Origin: Promethearchaeota archaeon
GTDB lineage: Archaea; Asgardarchaeota; Lokiarchaeia; Sigynarchaeales; SOKP01
Assembly (NCBI GenBank): GCA_030605085.1
Contig: JAUWBH010000037.1
Coordinates: 1-37,945, forward strand
Direction: 5' to 3'
DNA length: 37,945 nt
Position 1 is the stretch's first letter; each line of letters opens with the position of its first letter. The position numbers and the translations under genes are program-made. Of this stretch, positions 1 to 8,728 are shown in pieces. The notes beneath the pieces were generated by a model. The model was not told where the DNA came from, searched no databases, and saw only the letters and a program-made list of their open reading frames with translations.

Positions 1-93
1 ATGACTGAACTCATGCTTACTAGGAGTCGTGCTTACGAGAAATTCGAAATAGATGTGATATACTACTATCAAGAGGATGAGTGTTCAAGGTAA
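1..93 (+). CDS. possible 3' end of a gene cut by the window edge
   Basis: The first frame is open from base 1 to a TAA at 91-93 and encodes about 30 residues, ending in an acidic and tyrosine-rich stretch (IYYYQEDECSR). It may be the C-terminus of a rightward gene that starts outside the window. It is too short to identify and could be chance. Confidence 0.25.
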   Translation: MTELMLTRSRAYEKFEIDVIYYYQEDECSR

Positions 94-188
94 AAGGGTA
101 TTTTTGTCGACAAAGACTAATTTGCGACCACATAAAAAAAATATAAAGAGAAATACAATTAATTCACATCTAATAATTTAATATGAAA

Positions 189-827
189 TTAATCAATTTG
201 ATAACCATTATCCTCCCAAGCTTTTCGCATGACGGGATTTCGCTTGAGGAAAGCATCTACAATCTTTTTTGGCACTCGGTTAAGGGGGCAAGAAAAATTC
301 ACGCATTTAGGACACCTTCTTGCTACTAGAACGCTAAAAAACACTATTAAACCGATAAGAGAAAGTAATAAGAAGAAGTATTGACCACCAAGAATCAAGA
401 AAATAAGGGGATATCCTCCAAAAACAATAAAACCTATAATAAGTTGAATTTTTTCTGAGCGATTTATTGGTTCTGGGTGATATTTCCACGCTTTAAAGCT
501 TCCGTAATTGGCAATACAATGAATCGTTCTACTTTTTTCGGCATAATATGGGCAATGACTACAAAGGATTCTAATTTCCCAGAACTCAAAGAAAATAATC
601 CAAAAAGCGAACCATCCTAAAAGATACCAACTATACCCTGCTAAAATTGTTCCAATAATAGCAGGTATTGCGAAAAGGGAAAATAATCCAATAAAATAAA
701 GTAGGTATCTTTTTTTAAAATGACATATGAGACGACCATTGATAGTACAACCGACGCACTCGGAAGTGCCTTTCCAAGTACAAATGTCGTACATACTTAT
801 CGTTCGGTTTGTTGTATTCATTTCCAA
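189..827 (-). CDS. cysteine-rich multi-pass membrane protein, function unknown
   Basis: The 212-residue product has about four hydrophobic segments in two pairs (about residues 42-65 and 67-86, then 128-146 and 148-168). Three cysteine clusters flank them: C-x7-C-x2-C near the N-terminus, a CSHC pair after the second segment, and CPKC-x4-C after the fourth. This pattern could bind metal or an Fe-S cluster at the membrane face, but I recognise no family. The ATG lies in a short leader that reads MEMNTTNR, and a second ATG two codons later is equally possible. It is transcribed leftward, like the flavoprotein next to it, with an 83-bp gap, so a shared redox role is possible but unproven. Confidence 0.65.
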   Translation of the reverse strand: MEMNTTNRTISMYDICTWKGTSECVGCTINGRLICHFKKRYLLYFIGLFSLFAIPAIIGTILAGYSWYLLGWFAFWIIFFEFWEIRILCSHCPYYAEKSRTIHCIANYGSFKAWKYHPEPINRSEKIQLIIGFIVFGGYPLIFLILGGQYFFLLLSLIGLIVFFSVLVARRCPKCVNFSCPLNRVPKKIVDAFLKRNPVMRKAWEDNGYQID

Positions 828-910
828 TCAAATTAAAGAGTTAATATTAAATGTTCAATGTCAAATAGAGTAAGGTTTAATTCTAAAATAAAATAAAAAA
901 AAGTTATAAA

Positions 911-1495
911 TTAAGATTTAAGTTTTTTGAGCAAAAAAGCAAAATTTTTTCCCAAATTTTGAAAAGTTAAAATCCCTTCCTTGTCGTTCTTGAAATCTTC
1001 TGGTTCTGACACATTAGGATTTAAACCTAAGTTCCAATAACTAGAGCCGACAACATACATCTGATTAATCAAGAAGAAATAGTTTATACTCGAAAAAACA
1101 TGGGTTGCTCCTGCACGCCTCATTGCAACTACAGCAGCGCCTACTTTGTGTTTCAGAAGATCGTTATTAACTTTACTTACGAGACCTGCTCTTTCGATTA
1201 ATGCCTTCATTCGAGCAGAGGTATCTGCAAAATAGGTTGGTGAACCTAATATAATTCCATCTGCTTCAAGCATTTTTTCTAAGTATTCATTTAATTTATC
1301 AGATTTGACAGCACATCTCTTGTCTCGATTTTGTACACATCGGTAGCAAGAGATACATCCTTGGATTTTATCCATGCCAATCCAAATATATTCGCATTCG
1401 ATTCCAGCAGCCTTGAGTTCTTCCATAACAATGTTTAGACATTGTTCAGTAACTCCTCCTGTCCTTGGACTTCCATTAAACAACACAACTTTCAT
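911..1495 (-). CDS. iron-sulfur flavoprotein, NADPH-dependent FMN reductase family
   Basis: The 194-residue product has the flavodoxin-like fold of the FMN reductase family. It opens with a beta strand and the phosphate-binding loop FNGSPRTGG (residues 6-14), and carries the flavin-contact segment GSPTYFADTSARMKALIERAG. A compact cysteine motif at C47, C50, C53 and C61 (C-x2-C-x2-C-x7-C) matches the [4Fe-4S] motif of archaeal iron-sulfur flavoproteins. Family members are cytoplasmic electron carriers or reductases; the partner here is unknown. Length is normal for the family. The physiological substrate cannot be read from the sequence. Confidence 0.88.
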   Translation of the reverse strand: MKVVLFNGSPRTGGVTEQCLNIVMEELKAAGIECEYIWIGMDKIQGCISCYRCVQNRDKRCAVKSDKLNEYLEKMLEADGIILGSPTYFADTSARMKALIERAGLVSKVNNDLLKHKVGAAVVAMRRAGATHVFSSINYFFLINQMYVVGSSYWNLGLNPNVSEPEDFKNDKEGILTFQNLGKNFAFLLKKLKS

Positions 1496-1669
1496 ATTTA
1501 ATACCTAATAACGATATTCGTAATTAATATTCTATAATTGATAGTAAATAAATATTTTTCTCATATAGAATAATTATCAATTAATTAGAAGTAAAAAGAT
1601 TATTTTTTAGAAAACAATTACTTTAACGAATATATATTATTTCATTGTATAATATAAAAGAATAAATTT

Positions 1670-2935
1670 ATGGACGATACCTCTCAAAAACGCCCAGAAT
1701 TAATTGCTCCGGTCCAAGATTGGCATTCCTTAAAAATTATTAAAGGTTTAGCTGATGCCATATATTTTGGCGTAAAAAAGTACAGCATGCGAGCAAAAGC
1801 AAGAAATTTTAATAGGCAAGATTTAATAAAGGTTGCTGAGTTTTGTCACGAACAAAATCCAATAATGAACGCGTATCTATGTACAAATATTTTAATTTAC
1901 AATTCAGAACTGCAAGACTTAGAAGATTTGATATTGGAGGCTAAAGACGCGGGTATCGATGCGATAATTGCCCACGATCTCGCCGCGATAAAAATTGCTA
2001 AAAAACATAGCTTGAGTTTTCACATTTCAACGCAAGCGAATGTGTCTAACATTGAAACCGCAAAATTTTACGAAGAATTGGGTGCTACGAGAATAATTTT
2101 GGCGCGAGAATTGTCTCTTAATCAAATTTCAAATATTAAATCGCTCTTAAAAAAGACAGAAATAGAGTGCTTTGTGCATGGTTCCATGTGCACTTCAATT
2201 TCAGGAAGATGCTATTTCTCAGCAACGATTTGTGACTCCGAAGAATTCTCTGCGAATCGGGGAAGCTGCGTTCAACCGTGTAGAAGACAATGGAGATTAA
2301 TTGACGACGAGAAAAACGAATTTTTATACGACGGACAATTTTTTTTGAACGCAAAGGATCTTTGCATGATTGAACACATTCCAGAGCTAATTAAAGCAAA
2401 GATTGACGCATTTAAAATCGAAGGTCGTATGAAAGATCCATTTTACGTGAAAATAGTAACGGAATGTTATAAAGAAGCACTTGAAAGCTTTTTAGATGGG
2501 ACTTACTCACAGAAAAAAATAAGTGCGTGGTTAGAAAGATTATCGAAAGTTTATAATAGAGGTTTCCACACGGGATTTTTTTTTAAGAGACCCAATATTA
2601 ACGATATAGAACTGGAGAAAAGAGGAAATATAGCTCCTTATAAGAAACATTACCTCGGAAGGGTTTTATCTTATCATAAAAGAAGTAAGTCCGCTAACAT
2701 TTTAATCGAAAACAAGGAAGTATATTTAAATGTAGGGTCAATAATTATTATTATTGGTAATAATAATAATAATACGTATCACATTGAGAAAATAAAGAAA
2801 ATTATTTTTAAAGGAGAAAAGGTCTCAAACATAAAAAGGATAAGGAGCAGTAAGCCTATTAGGATTGATTTACCTTTAAGTGGCGAAATTTCACCGAACG
2901 ACAAAATATATGTCTTTACTAAATCAGATAATTGA
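1670..2935 (+). CDS. peptidase U32 family protein (Fe-S, RNA/quinone hydroxylation type)
   Basis: The 421-residue product opens with PELIAPVQDWHSLK, the typical U32 N-terminus, and carries the U32 signature around residues 168-206 (FVHGSMC, then SGRC, then NRGSCVQPCR). C174, C181, C200 and C232 (in NAKDLCMIEH) correspond in order and approximate spacing to the four cysteines that hold a [4Fe-4S] cluster in U32 proteins such as TrhP and UbiU. A hydroxylation or RNA-modification role is therefore more likely than proteolysis. The C-terminal part, about residues 325-420, looks like the beta-rich U32 extension. It contains an odd run of five Ile and five Asn encoded by a perfect triplet-repeat hairpin. 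Pcm follows 47 bp downstream on the same strand. Confidence 0.85.
   Translation: MDDTSQKRPELIAPVQDWHSLKIIKGLADAIYFGVKKYSMRAKARNFNRQDLIKVAEFCHEQNPIMNAYLCTNILIYNSELQDLEDLILEAKDAGIDAIIAHDLAAIKIAKKHSLSFHISTQANVSNIETAKFYEELGATRIILARELSLNQISNIKSLLKKTEIECFVHGSMCTSISGRCYFSATICDSEEFSANRGSCVQPCRRQWRLIDDEKNEFLYDGQFFLNAKDLCMIEHIPELIKAKIDAFKIEGRMKDPFYVKIVTECYKEALESFLDGTYSQKKISAWLERLSKVYNRGFHTGFFFKRPNINDIELEKRGNIAPYKKHYLGRVLSYHKRSKSANILIENKEVYLNVGSIIIIIGNNNNNTYHIEKIKKIIFKGEKVSNIKRIRSSKPIRIDLPLSGEISPNDKIYVFTKSDN
2744..2770 (+). repeat. triplet-repeat hairpin inside the U32 gene
   Basis: Four ATT units (2744-2755), a GGT loop and four AAT units (2759-2770) form a perfect 12-bp inverted repeat. In frame it encodes the isoleucine run, one glycine and the asparagine run near residues 358-368. 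It is a clean microsatellite-like insertion in an otherwise ordinary coding sequence. Confidence 0.8.
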
Positions 2936-2982
2936 TACTTTCAATTATAAATGCTAAATTACGGTTAATTTGAAGTGTTCAC

Positions 2983-3657
2983 ATGAATTTCGAAGAAAAA
3001 AGGAAAAAATTAATTGGTAATCTAATTAAACGGAAAATATTGACCAAGCCAGAAGTAATTAAGGCGATGCTTAAGGTACCAAGAGAAAAGTTTGTACCAG
3101 AAAAGGCGATTTCTTCTGCATATATGGATACACCTTTAGCTATTGGATTAGGTCAAACTATTAGTGCACCTCACATGAATGCTATGATGTGCGAATATCT
3201 CGAACTTAAAGAAGGGGATAAAGTATTGGAAATCGGAACTGGTTCAGGATATCATGCTGCTTTATGTGCTGAAATAGTTGCACCAGAAATTTCGCTAAAT
3301 CCGGGTCATGTATACACTATTGAAAGACACAAAGAATTAGTGGAAAAAGCTAAAATATCCCTCGGGGAAACTGGTTATGGCAATTGTGTATCAGTTATTC
3401 ATAGTGATGGCACATTAGGATACGAAAAAGAAGCGCCCTACGATAAGATCTTGGTTACTGCCGCCTCTCCTAAGAATATCCCTCCCCCTTTAAAGGAACA
3501 ATTGACCGATGGCGGTATCCTTTGCATTCCTGCTGGATCCAAAAGTTTTGGTCAGAGTCTTTACATATTATGCAGAAAAGGCGAAGATTTTGAGACTAAA
3601 AAGGTCACAGGGGTGCGTTTCGTCCCTTTAGTGGGTGTTTTTGGATTTGAGGAGTAA
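2983..3657 (+). CDS. pcm: protein-L-isoaspartate O-methyltransferase
   Basis: The 224-residue protein should transfer a methyl group from S-adenosylmethionine to L-isoaspartyl residues in damaged proteins (EC 2.1.1.77), a cytoplasmic repair step. It shows the family hallmarks: KVPREKFVPE near residue 31, the substrate segment GLGQTISAPHMNAMM, the SAM-binding motif VLEIGTGSGYHAA near residue 79, and the later VTAASPKNIPPPLKEQL and GGILCIPAG segments. Length and motif order are normal. The ATG at 2983 fits the family N-terminus. It may be co-transcribed with the U32 gene. It converges with a small leftward ORF only 3 bp after its stop. Confidence 0.93.
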   Translation: MNFEEKRKKLIGNLIKRKILTKPEVIKAMLKVPREKFVPEKAISSAYMDTPLAIGLGQTISAPHMNAMMCEYLELKEGDKVLEIGTGSGYHAALCAEIVAPEISLNPGHVYTIERHKELVEKAKISLGETGYGNCVSVIHSDGTLGYEKEAPYDKILVTAASPKNIPPPLKEQLTDGGILCIPAGSKSFGQSLYILCRKGEDFETKKVTGVRFVPLVGVFGFEE

Positions 3658-3660
3658 GAG

Positions 3661-3852
3661 TTAATTCTCTAATGCCTTTTTATATCTTTTTTTCATAAGT
3701 TCAGCTCTCGCCTTTTTTACGAATTTACTCCTTCTGATTCTATCTTTTAAGGTGTCGTCATTTCCATTCCAACAATCACATTTTTCAAAAGTTCGACATT
3801 CACTCGTTTTTTTCAGCACCTTAAAATTTACTTTTTTTTTATTTTGTACCAA
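3661..3852 (-). CDS. small Cys-containing basic protein, hypothetical
   Basis: This 63-residue ORF is strongly basic and has a compact C-x4-C-x-C motif (CRTFEKCDC) in its middle, followed by a Lys/Arg-rich helix. It converges tail to tail with pcm. The cysteine cluster and the acidic/basic pattern look protein-like, but it is short and I recognise no family. It may be a real small protein or a chance frame. Confidence 0.4.
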   Translation of the reverse strand: MVQNKKKVNFKVLKKTSECRTFEKCDCWNGNDDTLKDRIRRSKFVKKARAELMKKRYKKALEN

Positions 3853-4251
3853 AATAATAATGAAAAAGTACCAATATCAAGGTTTTCTTTATCTTAAAGA
3901 GATTTTTTTAAAAAAATAGTTAAGAAATATAAGAACTTTAGTGATTAAAATTTTAAATAAAAAAAGTATTAATTAAAAAGAGATTACGGTTTTTCTTTTT
4001 CTTTCTTTTTTTTTTCAATTATTTTCTTCCGGAAATTCTTGATGATCTCGTTTTTTTCAATACTATCTCTAAAAGATTTATTGTTAAACGACCAGGCATG
4101 TTTTTCGAAATTATTATTTCCCATGATTCTAAAATCTCTTTTTTTATATTTTTATGATCTTAAGTTTATTTTTAATATTTATAAAGATAGCTATATCCGA
4201 CAAAAAAAAGGGAAGGATACCTTATTGTAGAAATTTACAATATTGTAGAAA
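3853..4251. other. gene-poor AT-rich spacer
   Basis: No convincing gene. Pyrimidine-rich and T-rich runs occupy about 3990-4020. A 63-codon frame on the + strand (4039-4230) is rich in Phe and Leu without domain character and is likely chance. Confidence 0.5.
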
Positions 4252-6417
4252 TTAATAAAGTTGCAATTTCAACTGAATTTCAAAAGTTTTGTTTAGTTCA
4301 AAAATAGGAACTACGCTTATTCCTTGATATATCCTTTTATATCCCTCATCCGTGAAAGCGTAAGCAATTATTGGGAATTTATGTATTCTTATTGTTTCTG
4401 AATTACTTGAAACGAGTAATTCAAAATTTAAATCGTAAGTCTCATCGAAGGCTTTAAAATGAGTACCCATATATTGGAAAGGCTCTAATAAATCTTTTTC
4501 TTCAAATTCCCCATATATATATTCCCATTTAAATTTTTTTGTATCTCCATTGAAGAAAAACGGAATATCGACGGCTATATACACGTCTTTAAGAATATTT
4601 TCCAATTTTTCCATCCCTTCTGAGATATCTTTAAATTTTCCCTTAATAGCAATAATAACATTATTTTCTTCAACGAGAATTTTTTTATTAATCAAACAAG
4701 GGATTCTATCGTCTGAATTAACAACTTTTACGCTTCCCTCTTTCTCCATCTCTATTACAGCAGAATTTCCAGATTTTTCGCTTTTAATTACCTTGAAATC
4801 ACCATTGGCAAAATCACCAAACTCGTAATATTGATCTGCTTGTAATTGCTCGAAAGATACATCGCTATGTAAAAATCTTAATCGAAATATGCTTCTTCTG
4901 AATCTATCAATCATAATGTCCTTCGTTTCGATCTTCTCGTCATCATGGTACGCTTCGCGCCATCTTGTTAATGTATTTAAGAGATTATATGATTTTGGTT
5001 TGAAATCTAATTCAAATAGGGTCCCTCCCTCAGAAGGATTGAGATACACATTCAGAATATTAGATTCAATTAAAATATCCATTTTACTATCCTTATTGAA
5101 ATCCATGGGGGTTATTGAGATATAGGACTTATCATAAGGATAAATTAACACATTCATTTCGTCTATTAACTTCTCCGCATTTATTAAATGCGTATAAACG
5201 GAGAATCTTAAAAACTGTAAATATATCCCTCCGAACATGCCATGCCAGTAGCAATCGTTACATTGTGCTTTATATATCTCGTCCCAAGCTTTATTTATTT
5301 TTTCATTAAGTTTTAAAGTCAGATCATTATCTTGTAATTTTTTCAATTGTTCTTCAATTTGAATAAGCTTTTCCCGGACATAAAGCATCTTTTTATGCAT
5401 ATTATTAGATTCTGGATATTTAACGAGAAAATACCTCCAAAAACCTCCCTTCAAGAATTGATAATATTCCTTTTGAGATTCAGTTTTTTTTACGGTTTTT
5501 CTTACTTTTTTAAAGTTCTTCCTAATTTCCGTTGGTAATACCCATTCTTCCATTTTATCGTAGCTTGCGGTAGGTAAATATATCAATCCAGTAGCAGGAT
5601 ATCTTTCCATGTATTCTGTTAGCGTTATCGATTTAATCCATTCATTATTAATTATTTGTTCTAGGAATGAGGGTATAAATGGTTTTCTGTTATCGCCATC
5701 CCAGTGACCATGACCATCCACATAACAAATTTCGTGAGTTGTACCCCAAACACCCATTTTTTCTGCATCAGATATTAATAACGTTATTCTATCCCCCTTA
5801 TCATCTGCCATTTTTCTTAAATAATCTATTGATAAATAGGTGGGTTTCCAAGGAGTTAAATACCTTAATTCTTCGTTAATTGCAAATATTCTCAATGTTT
5901 TACCTTCGTCCTCAGTTATATAAGAATAAAGAGTGCCTTCTTCAGTTATTCCACTTGACCTAAAATGATTGTCATCAACTATAACATATTCTAATCCTAC
6001 ATCGTTCAAAAAGGACGGATAGTTCGGTTCCCACACTCTCTCTGATAACCAAGCGCCTTTTACATCCAGTCCAAATTCTTTTTTAATAAGATCCGTTAAT
6101 TTTTTCATTTGGGCAATTTTATCGCGATATGGAATGATTCCAAAAATAGGTTCGTAATAACCACCACCAATCATTTCCAACTGCCCTCTTTTCGCCATTA
6201 TTTTTAATTTTTCAATAAATTCTGGTTTATTTTCTAAAAACCATTCAAGTAAGTTCCCTGAAAAATGAAGAGTTACTTTGACATCAGAAAATTGGAATAA
6301 ATTATCAACTAAAGGATTGTACGCCTTTTTAAAACAATCCTCTAGCACGAAAATATGATTGTCAACAGGTTGGTGAAAATGGAAGACTATAGGAAGGTGG
6401 ATGGTATTTTCATTCAT
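4252..6417 (-). CDS. GH57 4-alpha-glucanotransferase / alpha-amylase-type enzyme
   Basis: The 721-residue protein belongs to glycoside hydrolase family 57. It opens with the metal/substrate motif FHFHQP (H13, H15). The nucleophile is E126 in AWLSERVWEP and the acid/base is D217 in LISDAEKMGVWG. Their 91-residue spacing equals that of the known pair E123/D214 in Thermococcus litoralis 4-alpha-glucanotransferase. The parts after the barrel match the helical and beta-sandwich domains (DUF1925/DUF1926 type) of that subgroup. The likely role is moving alpha-1,4-glucan segments between maltodextrins in the cytoplasm; amylopullulanase-like hydrolysis cannot be excluded. No signal peptide is seen. 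It is divergent from the pseudo-Rab gene across a short intergenic region containing a 12-bp inverted repeat. Confidence 0.88.
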   Translation of the reverse strand: MNENTIHLPIVFHFHQPVDNHIFVLEDCFKKAYNPLVDNLFQFSDVKVTLHFSGNLLEWFLENKPEFIEKLKIMAKRGQLEMIGGGYYEPIFGIIPYRDKIAQMKKLTDLIKKEFGLDVKGAWLSERVWEPNYPSFLNDVGLEYVIVDDNHFRSSGITEEGTLYSYITEDEGKTLRIFAINEELRYLTPWKPTYLSIDYLRKMADDKGDRITLLISDAEKMGVWGTTHEICYVDGHGHWDGDNRKPFIPSFLEQIINNEWIKSITLTEYMERYPATGLIYLPTASYDKMEEWVLPTEIRKNFKKVRKTVKKTESQKEYYQFLKGGFWRYFLVKYPESNNMHKKMLYVREKLIQIEEQLKKLQDNDLTLKLNEKINKAWDEIYKAQCNDCYWHGMFGGIYLQFLRFSVYTHLINAEKLIDEMNVLIYPYDKSYISITPMDFNKDSKMDILIESNILNVYLNPSEGGTLFELDFKPKSYNLLNTLTRWREAYHDDEKIETKDIMIDRFRRSIFRLRFLHSDVSFEQLQADQYYEFGDFANGDFKVIKSEKSGNSAVIEMEKEGSVKVVNSDDRIPCLINKKILVEENNVIIAIKGKFKDISEGMEKLENILKDVYIAVDIPFFFNGDTKKFKWEYIYGEFEEKDLLEPFQYMGTHFKAFDETYDLNFELLVSSNSETIRIHKFPIIAYAFTDEGYKRIYQGISVVPIFELNKTFEIQLKLQLY

Positions 6418-6494
6418 AAAGTTGAGCTCGCATTATTTATGTAATATAAAATTAGTTAAGATTACTTTTTAATTATAACGATATTTTAATTAAA

Positions 6495-6547
6495 AAATTT
6501 CTTATAGGTCAACCCTATTATATTTATGTTGAATATATAAGAAATTT
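6495..6547. promoter_or_regulatory. 12-bp inverted repeat in a divergent promoter region
   Basis: AAATTTCTTATA (6495-6506) and its exact reverse complement TATAAGAAATTT (6536-6547) face each other between the divergent GH57 and pseudo-Rab genes. Each arm contains a TATA-like core reading outward: the right arm is about 35 bp before the + strand ATG and the left about 85 bp before the - strand ATG. It may be a pair of matched promoters or a shared regulator site. Confidence 0.45.
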
Positions 6548-6573
6548 ATTAAAACGCAATGAAGTAAGGAATC

Positions 6574-8568
6574 ATGGGGCATTATAAAAATAAAATTGTA
6601 TTAGTTGGATCGTACGATTCAGGAAAAAAATTTTTATTCCGAAATTGGATTTCCGCGCCTTTTTCTAGGGACTATACATTAACAGTTGGAGCAAATATAG
6701 GTACAAAACAAATTACCTTCCCTAACGACAATACAGTAACGTTTTCAATATGGGATATTGGAATTCAACAAAGATTTGAATTCGTCCGCAGTTCTTTTTA
6801 TAAAGGGGCGTCTGGGGCAATCATAATTTTTGACCTTACTAGAAAGGAAACATTAATGGAAGCAAAAAAGTGGGCTTCAGAAATTAGGCGGTTTGGAGGT
6901 AACAATGTTGTTATAATCCTTATCGGAAATAAAATAGATTTAAAAGATCAGAGAGTTATCGACTATAACGAAGTTCAAGAATATTTGGAAAATTCAAAAT
7001 TTGCCGCATACATAGAAACTTCTACAAAAGAAGGCATTAACATAGAAGAATCTATAATGTTATTGGGAGAAATTATGCTTTATCTTCACGAAAATATGTT
7101 AATTAAATCGGAGTTTAATCCAACTACTTTAAGTCCATCGTTAAAAAAGAAAATTCTCAAGTTAAGAATTCATCCATATTCAGACGAAGTTTTATATAAA
7201 CATAATATAATTAGGGTAAAAGAAGGAATATTAAACCTAAAGGATTTAAAAGTAAATGACATCGTAAAAATTAACGGATTAAAAAGGTTAACCGAATTAG
7301 AAGAATTAAACCTTAGTAATAACGAAATAATTTCGATAAAAGGACTTAATACACTTATTAATTTGAAGAAATTAAATCTCACAAGAAACGACATAAAAGA
7401 AATTGGAGGTCTGGAAAAATTAACAAATTTAGAAAGCTTAGATCTCTTCGGAAATCAAATTTTTAAGATAAAAGGTTTTGAACATCAAATAAAATTAAAA
7501 GAATTAAGAATTGGCAATAATCCAATCCCTCAAGATATAATAGAAGAGTTAGGAGGATTAGATAAAAATGGTTTTGCAAATATTCCTCGAAAATTTGTTG
7601 AAAACTGCATAGAAAGGAAAAAACAAATCGAGAAATCAAAAAACCTTGCTGAGCAACTTCTCGATAATGAGAAATATATTGAGTCTATTGACCATTATCA
7701 AGAAGCAATAGGCTTAGATTCTAACGATGTTGATGTTTGGAATAATTTAGGAATAAATTACTATTTTCTTAATAAATTCGATAAGGCAATCGAATGTTTT
7801 GAAAAAATAATTAACATGGATCATGAATTTTATCATCCATGGTATAATTTAGGATTGGCGTATTATACTAAAAAAGAATATGAAAAAGCAATTTTTTGCA
7901 ACGAAAAAGCAGTATGTATGGAGCCAATCCAACTTAGTGCGTGGTATAATTTAGGATTTTGCTATAGCCTTGTTGATAATTATTATAACGCAATAAGATG
8001 CTACAAAACAATAGTTCAGAACAATTCAAACGATATTGAAACATGGTTAAAATTGGCTGAGACATATTATATTTTAGAAAATTGGAAAGATGCACTTTTT
8101 TCGTACGAAAAATTAGCAGAATTAGACCCAACAAATCAAGATTTTAGTCAAAAAATAAAGAGAATTAGAAGTATTACGCTTCAAGATAAGTTTTCAAATA
8201 TAGATAACCTAATGAAACTGAAGAAATTCCCAGACGCCATTAAATCACTTAAAGATGTATTAATTGAAGCCGAAAAATATAATTTAGAGAATATCATCAA
8301 TCTAACTAAAAAGAAAATAGCGCTATGTAATAATTTAGATGACATTATTAAGGGAATGTTATCTATAATAGAAGTTAACGAAGCGGATTGTGACGAATTA
8401 TTTCATACGATAAAAATAAAAATAGATGAAATTGAATCAACAGTTAAAAATTTAATTCTTGAAAGAGAAAAAGAAATGCAGGAATTGCGAGATTCTTTAA
8501 TTCGCGAAAAAAATCAGCTAATCACTGGTGGTAGGCCAAAGGCTGCTGTTAAAATGACTAGAATATAA
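6574..8568 (+). CDS. Rab-like pseudo-GTPase fused to leucine-rich repeats and TPRs
   Basis: The 664-residue fusion has four parts. Residues 1-175 form a Ras/Rab-like domain with NKID at 119-122 and a G5-like ETSTKEG near 149. Residues about 215-330 are SDS22-type leucine-rich repeats (NLSNNEI, NLTRNDI, DLFGNQI). Residues about 345-535 hold four or five TPRs with the W-x-N-L-G pattern. The tail is a charged, probably coiled-coil stretch. The P-loop reads GSYDSGKK, with Lys where the Mg-coordinating Ser/Thr should be. The G3 motif reads WDIGIQQ, where Ile replaces the invariant Gly of DxxG. It may therefore bind nucleotide weakly or act as a scaffold. Rab-LRR combinations are known in Asgard archaea. 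Both repeat types bind proteins, so a signalling or trafficking adaptor is the best guess. Confidence 0.88.
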   Translation: MGHYKNKIVLVGSYDSGKKFLFRNWISAPFSRDYTLTVGANIGTKQITFPNDNTVTFSIWDIGIQQRFEFVRSSFYKGASGAIIIFDLTRKETLMEAKKWASEIRRFGGNNVVIILIGNKIDLKDQRVIDYNEVQEYLENSKFAAYIETSTKEGINIEESIMLLGEIMLYLHENMLIKSEFNPTTLSPSLKKKILKLRIHPYSDEVLYKHNIIRVKEGILNLKDLKVNDIVKINGLKRLTELEELNLSNNEIISIKGLNTLINLKKLNLTRNDIKEIGGLEKLTNLESLDLFGNQIFKIKGFEHQIKLKELRIGNNPIPQDIIEELGGLDKNGFANIPRKFVENCIERKKQIEKSKNLAEQLLDNEKYIESIDHYQEAIGLDSNDVDVWNNLGINYYFLNKFDKAIECFEKIINMDHEFYHPWYNLGLAYYTKKEYEKAIFCNEKAVCMEPIQLSAWYNLGFCYSLVDNYYNAIRCYKTIVQNNSNDIETWLKLAETYYILENWKDALFSYEKLAELDPTNQDFSQKIKRIRSITLQDKFSNIDNLMKLKKFPDAIKSLKDVLIEAEKYNLENIINLTKKKIALCNNLDDIIKGMLSIIEVNEADCDELFHTIKIKIDEIESTVKNLILEREKEMQELRDSLIREKNQLITGGRPKAAVKMTRI

Positions 8569-8728
8569 AAAGATTCTAATTTTTTTAATAGGCGCCTCAT
8601 TAATTATATTGTTGTTAGTTTTAAAACGTTTATCCACTCCTTGTTTATTTTTTTTGTAAAAAAATCCTTCAAAAATTATGAACAATTAAAGATAATAATT
8701 CAAAAATGATAAGAATAATTTGATAAAT

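Noticed and set aside
4039..4230. 63-codon rightward ORF rich in Phe and Leu
   Set aside because: It has low-complexity AT-driven composition, no start signal and no domain character, so it looks like chance.
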